This document shows, in pieces, positions 1 to 6,647 of a stretch of 32,834 bases of DNA. Positions within the stretch are counted from its first letter, which is position 1, and each line of letters starts with the position of its first letter. The notes beneath the pieces were generated by a model. It saw only the letters and a program-made list of their open reading frames with translations, did no database searches and had not been told where the DNA came from. The stretch lies in NCBI GenBank assembly GCA_001465025.1, contig LNDO01000005.1, forward strand, positions 1-32,834, written 5' to 3'. This DNA comes from Pseudomonas sp. Ga0074129. Lineage in GTDB: Bacteria > Pseudomonadota > Gammaproteobacteria > Pseudomonadales > Pseudomonadaceae. The translations under genes and the position numbers were made by a program.

Positions 1-55
1 GGAACGGGAGCTTTCCAAGAGGAAGGCTAACAACACAACCAACCACATCACCTAG

Positions 56-98
56 GGGTATTCAGAAAGGGCATAACAACACCCTTTCCCGAATACCC
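56..98. repeat. Large inverted repeat at left edge
   Basis: GGGTATTC (56-63) and GAAAGGG (65-71) pair with CCCTTTC (82-88) and GAATACCC (91-98) around a 10-base loop, giving a hairpin of 15 base pairs with one small bulge. No T-run follows on either strand, so it is not a standard terminator. It could be an RNA processing hairpin, attenuator or operator between the antirepressor and whatever minus-strand gene lies beyond base 1. Bases 1-55 hold no gene I can support. A minus-strand ATG near 46 opens a short hydrophobic reading frame off the edge, but it lacks a well-placed ribosome binding site. Confidence 0.6.
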
Positions 99-100
99 AT

Positions 101-120
101 AAAAAACCCGCCGGAGCGGG
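101..120 (-). terminator. Rho-independent terminator after antirepressor
   Basis: On the minus strand CCCGC-TCCG-GCGGG is followed by TTTTTT. It lies 22 bases beyond the stop of the antirepressor gene, so it probably ends the arc-like/antirepressor transcript and insulates it from genes to the left. Confidence 0.7.
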
Positions 121-141
121 CTGGGAGAAGGTTTGAATATC

Positions 142-1473
142 TCAAGCAGCTGAAACGAGCGCCTTCATTCGCGCCGTTACCGCCTCCAGCAGGTCAGGTA
201 ACTGGCCGGCAGGTAACGCGAACGGATCGGCCACTATGGCGGGCAGCTTATTGAGCGGCACCACAACAGCATCGGGCGTCACCGGCCTGATTTGAAGCTG
301 TCCCGCATGGTCGAAGGCCACAATTAAGCGGGTATCCAAAAGCGCATTCATGCCAAGCCGCTGCACTGGTGTCAGCTCTTCGTCTGCAATTAACTCGCCT
401 TGTAGCGGTCGCGTTTCCGGCAGCGGCTGCAAATCACCCACCAACGCTGGCCGGCCTAGGGCCGCACTGAGTTGCACGCCAAGTAAGTTGGGTGACGCCG
501 CATCCACCAGCCCACTGCGCTGCGCCGCTGCCAGCATGCCCTCGCCGTGCTCCGCGCGCAGATGTCGCGCCCCAACCTGCAGGGCTTCCAGCGCGGCACC
601 AACGCCAATGAGAGCGTTGCTGCGCATCGCCTGATGCACCGGGGCCAGTTCGTGGTGCGCGCGCACTAAGCGATCACCTGCTTCACACAGCGCATACAGG
701 CAAGCCTGGGTGCGCTCATCCAAGCACGCAGAGCCGGCATCGAGCGGTGCCCGGACAAGATCGCCCAGCACCCTTGATATCCAATCCGCCCAAGCTTTGG
801 CTTTGTCGGCATCGCGCACATAGTCGCCAGCCCGCTGCGCCGCCGCTGCATCTATATAGATGTGCCGCTGCCGGCCGCGTAACCGCGCAAGTTTGTTGCC
901 ATCCGGCAGCCCGCGCGTGATGCGGTCAGAGCTACCCAAGCCAAGGGCGGTGCAGATGGCGCTGGCCTTGCACCATACCTGGCCACCACCTACAAGGAAC
1001 TCAACACGGCGGCCCTGGAAAGAATGGTCAAAGCGGTTGAGCTGATCCGTGACCGGCAGCGCCTTCGGCTCCGGCAACGCTTTCGCGCTGCGCTGCTGCC
1101 AGTACGCCGCCAGGGCGTCATAGCACTCGAACTTGTAGCGAACCAGCGCCTGACGAACGAAGGGCTTGCAGCGCTTGGAGTCGACACCGAACAGCCAGCC
1201 GTTGAGCAGATTGAGCGGAAGGCAAGTAATCTGGCGCTTCTGATCATCGCCCGGCATCTGCGTGGTCATGACAACCATGGAGGTCGAAAGCACTTCATCA
1301 CGCTTAATGCGCTCATACTGAGACTTCCAGTCCAGTCCGACACCTTCGCAGATCGGCCGCATTGCGACCAGCAGTTGGGAATCAGTGGTCATGACGGTCA
1401 GCGGCTTGCCGAGAAATTCGACAGTGCCGAGCTGAACATTGTTTTCTTTCGGAATTGCGGTAGCATTACTCAT
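142..1473 (-). CDS. Phage antirepressor, P22_AR_N-type N-terminus
   Basis: 443 aa from the ATG at 1473. The reading frame stays open to an ATG at 1563, but 1473 is preferred: it has a purine-rich GAGAGGGA about 9 bases upstream, and the longer start would overlap the arc-like gene and a hairpin. The first ~120 residues (GTVEFLGKPL, RPICEGVGLDWKSQYERI, CLPLNLLNGWLFGVDS) match the P22 antirepressor N-terminal family. The middle part contains a second similar block (KASAICTALGLGSSDRITRG), so the DNA-mimic or protein-binding fold may be duplicated. Antirepressors of this family inactivate the CI-type repressor by protein contact. The gene follows an Arc-like gene on the same strand, as ant follows arc in P22 immI. 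Confidence 0.8.
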   Translation of the reverse strand: MSNATAIPKENNVQLGTVEFLGKPLTVMTTDSQLLVAMRPICEGVGLDWKSQYERIKRDEVLSTSMVVMTTQMPGDDQKRQITCLPLNLLNGWLFGVDSKRCKPFVRQALVRYKFECYDALAAYWQQRSAKALPEPKALPVTDQLNRFDHSFQGRRVEFLVGGGQVWCKASAICTALGLGSSDRITRGLPDGNKLARLRGRQRHIYIDAAAAQRAGDYVRDADKAKAWADWISRVLGDLVRAPLDAGSACLDERTQACLYALCEAGDRLVRAHHELAPVHQAMRSNALIGVGAALEALQVGARHLRAEHGEGMLAAAQRSGLVDAASPNLLGVQLSAALGRPALVGDLQPLPETRPLQGELIADEELTPVQRLGMNALLDTRLIVAFDHAGQLQIRPVTPDAVVVPLNKLPAIVADPFALPAGQLPDLLEAVTARMKALVSAA

Positions 1474-1542
1474 GACGTTGTTTCCCTCTCTGGTTTCGAC
1501 GTTACCCAAAGCCCTGGCCGTTCGCGCGACTGGGGCTTTTTT
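1473..1542 (+). ncRNA. Predicted sar-like antisense RNA in arc-ant gap
   Basis: A plus-strand terminator (AAAGCCC at 1508-1514 pairing with GGGCTTT at 1533-1539, then a T-run to 1542) lies exactly between the antirepressor start and the arc-like stop, antisense to both. Upstream, TTGTTT (1439-1444) and TAGCAT (1461-1466) with a 16-base spacer form a weak promoter. A transcript starting near 1473 would be about 70 nt and would cover the antirepressor Shine-Dalgarno and start. P22 sar RNA is a similar-sized antisense RNA at the same place in immI. The terminator is seen directly; the promoter and RNA are predicted. Confidence 0.42.
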
Positions 1543-1702
1543 ATGCCTGCTTAGTTTGTTCATTGGTCTCTATGGCCTCCTTGAGCAGCTTGCAAATCAG
1601 CCAGTTCAGGCTTCTTTCCTGCCTTACCGCCTCACTCGCCAATCGCTCCTTTAGAGATGGTTCCATGCGCAGCCCAAACGGGGTTATGTCACGTGTTTTC
1701 AT
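1541..1702 (-). CDS. Arc-family ribbon-helix-helix repressor
   Basis: 53 aa, ATG at 1702 with AAGGAGG four bases upstream. The sequence ITPFGLRMEPSLKERLASEA, then RSLNWLICKLL, follows the Arc/Mnt ribbon-helix-helix pattern: a short beta strand with FGLRM, helix A, a turn with RS(L/V)N, then helix B. Its stop (1541-1543) is 68 bases before the antirepressor start, matching the arc-ant order of P22. Its close relative on the other strand starts 84 bases away. It probably represses the promoter it shares with the antirepressor. The family is clear; the specific target is inferred from layout. Confidence 0.8.
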   Translation of the reverse strand: MKTRDITPFGLRMEPSLKERLASEAVRQERSLNWLICKLLKEAIETNEQTKQA

Positions 1703-1730
1703 GCATCCTCCTTAATAGCTTCACAATGAA

Positions 1731-1758
1731 ACCATAACACGATGTGTCTACTTGTCAA
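1731..1758 (-). promoter_or_regulatory. Candidate promoter for arc-like/antirepressor genes
   Basis: On the minus strand TTGACA (1758-1753, a perfect -35) is followed by a 16-base spacer and TATGGT (1736-1731). Transcription would start near 1724, about 22 bases upstream of the arc-like ATG and just before its Shine-Dalgarno. The -35 box lies inside the 1752-1764 inverted repeat, so a bound repressor would block it. Confidence 0.5.
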
Positions 1759-1786
1759 CGACAAATATAGCTACAGTGCGTAGCTA
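1752..1786. promoter_or_regulatory. Two palindromic operators between divergent Arc-family genes
   Basis: TTGTC-AAC-GACAA (1752-1764) covers the -35 of the leftward promoter. TAGCTAC-AGTGC-GTAGCTA (1768-1786), with perfect 7-bp arms, ends on the first base of the Mnt-like start codon. Arc and Mnt bind palindromes between divergent promoters in P22 immI, so these are the natural candidate sites for the two proteins. Which protein binds which site cannot be told from sequence. Confidence 0.6.
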
Positions 1787-2067
1787 TGAAAGATGAAGAC
1801 CTGATTCGCAACATCAACCCATTCGGCCTACGCATGCAGCCCTCACTTCGCGAAAGGGTTGAGGCGGCAGCCAAGGCCAATCACCGCTCCCTAAACGCGG
1901 AAATCACTGCACGCTTGGAAGAAAGCTTCGCTCCGGAAATTCATCGGATCATCCGAGCTGTAGAACCAGCAACACAGGGGCCCTTGCCGGCGCTGGAGGA
2001 GTTCCAAATGAACCTGGAGATCGTTCTGGAACAGGTGAAACACCTAGCAGCCGCCAAGAAAAAGTAA
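1786..2067 (+). CDS. Mnt-like Arc-family repressor
   Basis: 93 aa. INPFGLRMQPSLRERVEAAA, then RSLNAEITARLEESF, is the Arc/Mnt ribbon-helix-helix domain (residues ~10-45). It is plainly paralogous to the 53-aa protein encoded divergently (shared PFGLRMxPSLxER and RSLN). The remaining ~45 residues form a predicted helical, coiled-coil-like tail (MNLEIVLEQVKHLAAAKKK), as in Mnt, where the C-terminus makes the tetramer. No Shine-Dalgarno precedes the ATG, and a palindrome runs up to it, so the mRNA may be leaderless or poorly translated. By analogy with P22 it would keep antirepressor synthesis off in the lysogen. Confidence 0.78.
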   Translation: MKDEDLIRNINPFGLRMQPSLRERVEAAAKANHRSLNAEITARLEESFAPEIHRIIRAVEPATQGPLPALEEFQMNLEIVLEQVKHLAAAKKK

Positions 2068-2088
2068 GCCTATTGCCAAGGAGAGGCC

Positions 2089-2742
2089 ATGCCATCTGCC
2101 AAGCCTGACAAAGCCAGGATCAAAGCTGCAGTTCGAGCGCGATATCGAGAAGAGTTGCCGGACTTCTACACACCTATAAAAGAAGCCGCACAACTGGCGG
2201 TAGCGGACGGCGCTATCACCCAGTCGAGAGCAGCCAATTTCGAGCTTCTTCTTTCGGCATATCCGTACCTGGACTTCTTTCCCTACAACATGCTTCGGGC
2301 TGCGCTACACCAGGCGACTGACAGTGGTTGCTGGGAGCCAGTCGCGGAGCGCGACCTGCTGATACTTCTCACCACGCTGTTCGCTGAACGATATGACGGC
2401 TTCCCGCTTCAAGACCTAGTGAAATCTGACCTTCCAACTTTCGGTGACATTTACCCGCAGCTTTTCGATACACCTCCTGCGGGCTTTAATGTTGCTGGAA
2501 AACTCTGCGATTTCACCGGCCCATTCAAAGATCGCTCCCGCCGCGAGTGCTATGCACAGGTCGACGCACTCGGCGGAACTCCGAGTGATATGGGGTGGTA
2601 CACCGACTGTATATTCGTGGCAGATGAGCACTTCCATAAGCATGCGATATCGAGTGGCTTGGAAGCTGCGGTGTTCACACGGATGCGGCAAGGTACGCTG
2701 CGCATCTATCGGGAAAGCGTGCTGCCCCCAAGCGCGGAATAG
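2089..2742 (+). CDS. Hypothetical protein with BRCT-like C-terminal domain
   Basis: 217 aa, with AAGGAG upstream of the ATG and 21 bases after the Mnt-like gene, so probably co-transcribed. The N-terminal ~125 residues are acidic and helical and I do not recognise them. Residues ~135-210 show a BRCT-like pattern: GKLCDFTGPF, then RRECYAQVDALGG, TDCIFVAD, and a final helix and strand ending near LRIYRES. Bacterial BRCT domains occur in NAD-dependent DNA ligase and in some phage or mobile-element proteins, where they bind DNA ends or phosphopeptides. The gene looks like a cargo gene (moron) expressed with the immunity cassette in the lysogen. The domain call is by pattern only. Confidence 0.55.
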   Translation: MPSAKPDKARIKAAVRARYREELPDFYTPIKEAAQLAVADGAITQSRAANFELLLSAYPYLDFFPYNMLRAALHQATDSGCWEPVAERDLLILLTTLFAERYDGFPLQDLVKSDLPTFGDIYPQLFDTPPAGFNVAGKLCDFTGPFKDRSRRECYAQVDALGGTPSDMGWYTDCIFVADEHFHKHAISSGLEAAVFTRMRQGTLRIYRESVLPPSAE

Positions 2743-2757
2743 GGCCATCCCTGGCCC
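2742..2757. terminator. Hairpin between convergent genes
   Basis: GGGCCA-TCCC-TGGCCC, a perfect 6-bp stem directly after the plus-strand stop and seven bases from the stop of the minus-strand tail gene. There is no T-run, so termination on either strand is uncertain. Confidence 0.3.
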
Positions 2758-2763
2758 ACCGTC

Positions 2764-3516
2764 TTAAGCCGCTTTGTCGACGATGTTCATCTCGCAGAAC
2801 TTGGAGATGTCGTTGCTCAGCACCAGCGGATCAGCCAGCAGCTCGGCCGGGCCTTCCAGCTTCAAGTATTCCTGCCCGAATACCGGAAGCTCCGACAGCA
2901 TGCCGAATTTCACGCGGCGCAGGTGCAAGCTGTAGGGCTCGCCGCTCTGCGCATCGTTCAGGCCGGCAATGTAGATTTCCAGCTCCACCTGACTGCCATT
3001 GAGCATCTGCACAGCGCTCGACTTGAGTTTGGTATAGGTGGCCTTGATACCGGCAGAAGTGATCGCACCGCTGCCGGTCACCAAAATGCCATGCGGCGTA
3101 ACCAGGTAGTCGGTACCGGCAACCAAAGGCCCATCTGCGGCAGTGACTACTGTGATGGGCGCTGTCAGGTCAGGCAGGTGTTTGAAGGGAATCAGCTCGC
3201 CTTCAATACCCTCACAGGTGCGCGGCTCAGCAGTGATCACACCTGCTGCAACCGGAACGACTGTGGAGCGCGTGACGCGCGCCAGGTTGGTCGCTGTCAG
3301 GTCATACAGGCCAATGGTGGACGCCACATCGGTGACTTGCTCACGCACGTTGCGGTTGCCACCACCGCCACGGAAGTTGCGCAGCGTTTTGCGGTCACTG
3401 GTGAAGCTAATGTTGAAAACGTCGCAGTTACCAAGATCAAGAAAAGCATCCTGAGACTGATAGGCGCGGGCATAGGGGATGCCCTCGCCAATAAACGAGC
3501 GGTCGATTTGAGGCAT
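2764..3516 (-). CDS. Phage tail tube protein
   Basis: 250 aa, with AGGAG upstream of the ATG at 3516. The N-terminal part reads like a siphophage major tail protein: MPQIDRSFIGEGIPYARAYQ, then a stretch on the internal value of the tube (FNISFTSDRKTLRNFRGGGG). The C-terminal half (VELEIYIAGLNDAQSGEPYSL, then FGMLSELPVFGQEYLKLEG) forms the beta-sandwich typical of tube subunits. It is the last structural gene of this block, after the tail terminator and a small gene, which is the position of lambda gpV. Tail chaperone and tape-measure genes should follow to the left but are displaced beyond the immI-like cassette. Confidence 0.72.
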   Translation of the reverse strand: MPQIDRSFIGEGIPYARAYQSQDAFLDLGNCDVFNISFTSDRKTLRNFRGGGGNRNVREQVTDVASTIGLYDLTATNLARVTRSTVVPVAAGVITAEPRTCEGIEGELIPFKHLPDLTAPITVVTAADGPLVAGTDYLVTPHGILVTGSGAITSAGIKATYTKLKSSAVQMLNGSQVELEIYIAGLNDAQSGEPYSLHLRRVKFGMLSELPVFGQEYLKLEGPAELLADPLVLSNDISKFCEMNIVDKAA

Positions 3517-3539
3517 TTGAGCTCTCCTGGCTGGGCGGG

Positions 3540-3725
3540 TTACTTGCCAGCTTCAGCCGGGGCGGCAGGCGCATCAGCTTTGGCTTTGGGTTTCGGGGTG
3601 TAGCCGTGCTTCTGGGCATGCTCAACAACAGCTTGAGGCACATCCTGATCAGGGCCTTTGGGGTAGTGAGTCACGACCCCGCCCGAGGCGAAGTTGAATG
3701 GCTCAGTGATAGTGATCTTGGGCAT
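3540..3725 (-). CDS. Small conserved-style phage protein
   Basis: 61 aa, ATG at 3725; the upstream open frame to 3926 is only read-through in the tail terminator gene region. It begins MPKITITEPFNFASGGVVTHY and ends in a Lys/Ala/Pro-rich tail (KPKAKADAPAAPAEAGK). Small proteins of this shape lie between tail terminator and tail tube genes in related prophages, but I know no function. The basic, disordered tail suggests a flexible linker or peripheral virion component. It is packed between its neighbours with 10- and 23-base gaps. Confidence 0.6.
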   Translation of the reverse strand: MPKITITEPFNFASGGVVTHYPKGPDQDVPQAVVEHAQKHGYTPKPKAKADAPAAPAEAGK

Positions 3726-3735
3726 TGCGGTGTCC

Positions 3736-4173
3736 TCACTTGAGGGATTGCACGTAGGTGATCTGCACAGGCAGCACGTGACAAGCCCATGTCCGGCCTT
3801 GGCCGGGTGGCATAGGGGTTTCAGTTTGAAAAGCAGCGAGCTGGACGCCCTGTATGGCAAGCCCTGCCTTGGTACCGGGCAGCGCGACCTTGATGCCCAG
3901 CCGCGCTGCACGCAGGTGCGCAGCAAAGTCGCGGCGCTTGGTAATGCACGTGATGTTCAAAACCACACGCTCGCGAACACTGCCAGGCGTTGGACGCTCC
4001 ACCTCCTCAGTGGTACCTGGCTGGATGACGATAAAGTCATCCGGCAAGGTGTCATCAGCGGAGTCGATGACGCGCAGCACGCTGTCCTCGAACACCATGC
4101 CGCCGAATGAATCCACGGCAGCCAGGCGCGCGATCAGCTCCGCAACGATGGCGGATTGCATATCGATAGGCAT
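3736..4173 (-). CDS. Tail terminator protein (lambda gpU-like)
   Basis: 145 aa, near the ~130 aa of gpU. The sequence opens with a helix (MQSAIVAELIARLAAVDSFGG), has a central strand DDFIVIQPGTTEEVE and a strongly conserved-looking basic helix RRDFAAHLRAARLGIKVAL. It closes with a strand WACHVLPVQITYVQSL comparable to the gpU C-terminus. gpU-like proteins form a hexameric ring that stops tail tube polymerisation and joins head and tail. Position between FII-like and tail tube genes supports the call; direct similarity to gpU is weak by eye. Confidence 0.6.
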   Translation of the reverse strand: MPIDMQSAIVAELIARLAAVDSFGGMVFEDSVLRVIDSADDTLPDDFIVIQPGTTEEVERPTPGSVRERVVLNITCITKRRDFAAHLRAARLGIKVALPGTKAGLAIQGVQLAAFQTETPMPPGQGRTWACHVLPVQITYVQSLK

Positions 4174-4175
4174 GG

Positions 4176-4508
4176 TCAGGGCTTCACATAGAAGGTGATC
4201 AGGTGGCCGTCATCTTCGGCAATGCCGTCGATGTGCCAGGTCTTACCGTCAGCACCCCACTCCACCGGATAGAGGCGAAACGCCCCCTGACGATCCAGCG
4301 GCTGAAGCAGGTGGCGACGAACCGTGATGGTCACAGACCGGTCCACCATGCCGCTGACGATGTCCACGCGCTCGACATCCTTGTCGAGGATCACCTCAAT
4401 ACCCCCGGCCAATACAGCACCGGAGGCGTTGAGGTAATCGGCAATGCCATCGTTGAGTGACGACATAATCATGTCGTCCATGTCTTCCGTCAGCTCATCA
4501 AAGCCCAT
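4176..4508 (-). CDS. Head-tail joining protein (lambda FII-like)
   Basis: 110 aa. Acidic N-terminal helix (DELTEDMDDMIMSSLNDGIADY) followed by a small beta barrel (GGIEVILDKDVERVDIV, VTITVRRHLLQPLDRQGAFR, WHIDGIAEDDGHLITFYV). This is the fold and length of gpFII, the head completion protein that forms the connector interface to the tail. It lies two bases from the FI-like gene and two bases from the tail terminator gene. The assignment rests on length, predicted fold and strict lambda-like order. Confidence 0.62.
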   Translation of the reverse strand: MGFDELTEDMDDMIMSSLNDGIADYLNASGAVLAGGIEVILDKDVERVDIVSGMVDRSVTITVRRHLLQPLDRQGAFRLYPVEWGADGKTWHIDGIAEDDGHLITFYVKP

Positions 4509-4510
4509 GG

Positions 4511-4831
4511 CTACTGACCTTGGTTGAGCAGATCCGCTTGTGCTTTGGCATCAGCTTCGGCTTGTGCCTTGGCATCGGCTTCCGCCTGCGCTTTGGCATC
4601 AGCTTCGGCCTGTGCTTTGGCAGCGACTTCGGCTTGTGCCTTGGCATCGGCTTCCGCCTGGGCGAGCCCTGCAGCTTCTTGCTCGGCAGGCAGGGCGATC
4701 AAACCGGCTTCAAGCAGCTCTTTTTCAAGAGCTGCGGTTGGCGGGGTGTAAAGCTCACCTTTGACGAAAACCTCGCTGCCTTCCTGAATGCAGCCATCAG
4801 CCACCACGTAGGTGCGGATTTTCTTGGCCAT
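4511..4831 (-). CDS. FI-position head protein with octapeptide repeats
   Basis: 106 aa from the ATG at 4831, one base after the capsid stop; an in-frame upstream extension lies inside the capsid gene and is not used. Residues 1-55 form a small domain (MAKKIRTYVVADGCIQEGSE, then LEKELLEAGLIALPAEQEA). Residues ~57-100 are five near-perfect copies of AQAEADAK, predicted to be a long charged alanine-rich helix. In lambda the gene at this place is FI, which aids DNA packaging at the prohead. The repeat tail resembles TolA-like or linker helices and is unusual. Function is inferred from position only. Confidence 0.55.
   Translation of the reverse strand: MAKKIRTYVVADGCIQEGSEVFVKGELYTPPTAALEKELLEAGLIALPAEQEAAGLAQAEADAKAQAEVAAKAQAEADAKAQAEADAKAQAEADAKAQADLLNQGQ
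4532..4663 (-). repeat. 24-bp tandem repeats coding for AQAEADAK
   Basis: Five full copies and a partial copy of a 24-bp unit. Copies differ mainly at synonymous third positions; one copy reads AQAEVAAK. The number of copies could change by slippage or recombination, in frame and without disrupting the gene. Confidence 0.8.
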
Positions 4832-4832
4832 G

Positions 4833-5861
4833 TCACACCACCTTGGCGTAGGCGAACGCATCCGGCTCAAGCAGGCCCGCCAGTGGTGCGCTGATCATCT
4901 TCAGCCAGCGCGCACTCGGCTCTGGGGTGACCCAAGATTTGGGGAAGCGTGCCGCTTCAACCAGGCCACTTTCGATGGCATCCAGATCCTGAATAGCACC
5001 ATAGAGCATGGCATTGCGTGTGTTGGTGGCACCCATGATCAGGCCGCCGGACGGGATCATTGGCTGCTCAGCACCGGCAGCATCGAGGAACCATTCGTCG
5101 TAGGCGTAGATGTCAACGCCCGGATCGTTCAGGTAACCGATGTAGGTGACGCCATCCGGCAGTTCTTGGGGCTTGATGATGCCCATGTCAACGCGGCGGG
5201 TGTTGAGCTGCTCGAGCATTTTCGGGCTGCTGTAGAAGGCATCCAACGCTTCACCACTCAGCACCACGGTGTTGGCCGTGCGGCCAGAGTCCTTGGCGAT
5301 CTTGCGCTTCCAGGTGCGCATGTTGCCCAGCGGGTCACCATCCGCCGTGCCCCACTTGTTGGTGGACAGGACGATCTTGTGATCGGCCGGCATGAGGAAG
5401 TCGATGGTGTCATCAACGCCCTCACCCACCACGCGGATCTGGCCGGTGGTCAGTGCCTGGGCGCACATCCACTCTTCACGGCGAGTGATGTCGCTATCCA
5501 GTTCGGCCATATCCTTGCCAAGCTGGTTGCCGGCACGCTCCAGCGGGGTGCGGGTGGCGTAGGGGTTGTCACCAGCGGCGCGCTTGAGAATGAGCTCAGC
5601 GGTGGTTTCCAGCTTTGGCTGCACATAGGGCGGTGTGTAGGTGTCCGAGCGGAAACCTTCACGGCTGCTCATGCTGCCGGGCAGGCGCGGGTGAACAAAC
5701 GGGGCCATTTTGCGTTGGCCCTTAACGATATCGATTTGCACGGCCTTGGTAGGAAAGGTCGCAGGTGACCCGCCGTTGAAGAAGGTATTCATCAGGAAGC
5801 GGCGCGCTGGCTTCATCTGCTCAACCGCAGCGAGCATGGTTTGAGTATCAAAAATATTCAT
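4833..5861 (-). CDS. Major capsid protein (lambda gpE family)
   Basis: 342 aa, as for gpE (341 aa). Recognisable family stretches are MNIFDTQTMLAAVEQMKPAR, then FLMNTFFNGG, the P-domain region with REEWMCAQALTTG, and the late segment YGYLNDPGVDIYAYDEWF-like strands ending near MIPSGGLIMGATNTRNAMLYG. HK97-fold capsid subunits of this family assemble with a decoration protein, whose gene lies immediately upstream. The order decoration protein, capsid, FI-like and FII-like is the same as D-E-FI-FII in lambda. Confidence 0.92.
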   Translation of the reverse strand: MNIFDTQTMLAAVEQMKPARRFLMNTFFNGGSPATFPTKAVQIDIVKGQRKMAPFVHPRLPGSMSSREGFRSDTYTPPYVQPKLETTAELILKRAAGDNPYATRTPLERAGNQLGKDMAELDSDITRREEWMCAQALTTGQIRVVGEGVDDTIDFLMPADHKIVLSTNKWGTADGDPLGNMRTWKRKIAKDSGRTANTVVLSGEALDAFYSSPKMLEQLNTRRVDMGIIKPQELPDGVTYIGYLNDPGVDIYAYDEWFLDAAGAEQPMIPSGGLIMGATNTRNAMLYGAIQDLDAIESGLVEAARFPKSWVTPEPSARWLKMISAPLAGLLEPDAFAYAKVV

Positions 5862-5876
5862 GTGGTGCGGCTCCGA

Positions 5877-6227
5877 TTAGCGGACGAACAGGGAAAGGGG
5901 GCGCAGCGCAGCTTTAACACCCGCCAGGGTGTGGCCAGCGCCAAGAGTGAGTGCGGTACCGAGTACTTCGCCGGTAAGGCGCAGCACGCCAGGTGCGGCA
6001 CCGGCTGTTGTGTCGATGGCTTCATCCAGCACCACGGTTGGCGTTTGCGAGCCGTCACTGGCGGCGCTGGCAGACAGCTTGTACTGACCACCGGCAGTGA
6101 TTTGGCCAAGCACAGCGCCGGCGGCAAGTACCTGCCCGGCAGCGATAACGCCGCCTGCCTTCACAATCGGGAAGTCGCCAGCGGAGAGTTGCTCGGGGGT
6201 ATACGAAACGCGATCTGGGTTAGGCAT
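5877..6227 (-). CDS. Head decoration protein (gpD family)
   Basis: 116 aa, close to lambda gpD (110 aa). The sequence shows the beta-rich, Gly/Ala-rich pattern of the family (GDFPIVKAGGVIAAGQVLAA, then LGQITAGGQYKLSASAASDG, ending LRPLSLFV). Trimers of gpD sit on capsid three-fold axes after expansion and hold the shell against DNA pressure. The gene lies 15 bases before the capsid gene and 12 after the protease gene. Confidence 0.85.
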   Translation of the reverse strand: MPNPDRVSYTPEQLSAGDFPIVKAGGVIAAGQVLAAGAVLGQITAGGQYKLSASAASDGSQTPTVVLDEAIDTTAGAAPGVLRLTGEVLGTALTLGAGHTLAGVKAALRPLSLFVR

Positions 6228-6239
6228 GACGGCCTCCTA

Positions 6240-6647
6240 TCAGCGGCTATTGGCGCCAGCGACGATGGCGCTGACAGCAGATTTTTGGGCAGCAGCTTCG
6301 GCATCAGTCTTGGCCGCTGGAGTGGTAGTACTGGTGCCCTGGCTATCGACCTTGATACCGGCCAGGCTGATGCCGCGTTCCTGCGAGGCTTTGAACAGGG
6401 TCAGGGCGGTGGCCTCAACGCTGGCACCGCCATCAATGGCCGCTTCGATTTCCTTCTCGAAGCCCTTAGCAGCCAGTTCGTTGATGCCCTTGATACGGGC
6501 GCGCTCAGCGGTAACAGCCTCTGCAGCGGCGGCAGTTTTGATGGCGGCGATATCTACCTGCTCGACGGCGGCGATTTGGATGGTTTGCGGGTCAGTGCCT
6601 GCCGCGATGGCCGCGTGCAGCTCCGCCGTGGTTTTCACGATGGTCAT
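6240..6647 (-). CDS. Internal in-frame scaffold product (Nu3-like)
   Basis: 135 aa, in frame with the 3' third of the protease gene. Its ATG (6647) is preceded by GAGGAAACTCAGC, a good ribosome binding site that serves no other gene. The product (MTIVKTTAELHAAIAAGTD, then AERARIKGINELAAKGFEKE) is helical and charged, as expected for a prohead scaffold. Lambda makes Nu3 from the same nested arrangement in gene C. Confidence 0.6.
   Translation of the reverse strand: MTIVKTTAELHAAIAAGTDPQTIQIAAVEQVDIAAIKTAAAAEAVTAERARIKGINELAAKGFEKEIEAAIDGGASVEATALTLFKASQERGISLAGIKVDSQGTSTTTPAAKTDAEAAAQKSAVSAIVAGANSR

Noticed and set aside
1-46. Start of a membrane protein gene running left from a minus-strand ATG near 46
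   Set aside because: Only about 15 codons are visible and the ribosome binding site is too close to the ATG; cannot be supported.
2764-3516. Programmed frameshift tail chaperone (G/GT) in this block
   Set aside because: No overlapping frame follows the tail-tube gene; the chaperone genes are not in the window.
4532-4663. CRISPR or VNTR outside a gene
   Set aside because: The 24-bp units keep the reading frame and encode a regular octapeptide within a head gene.
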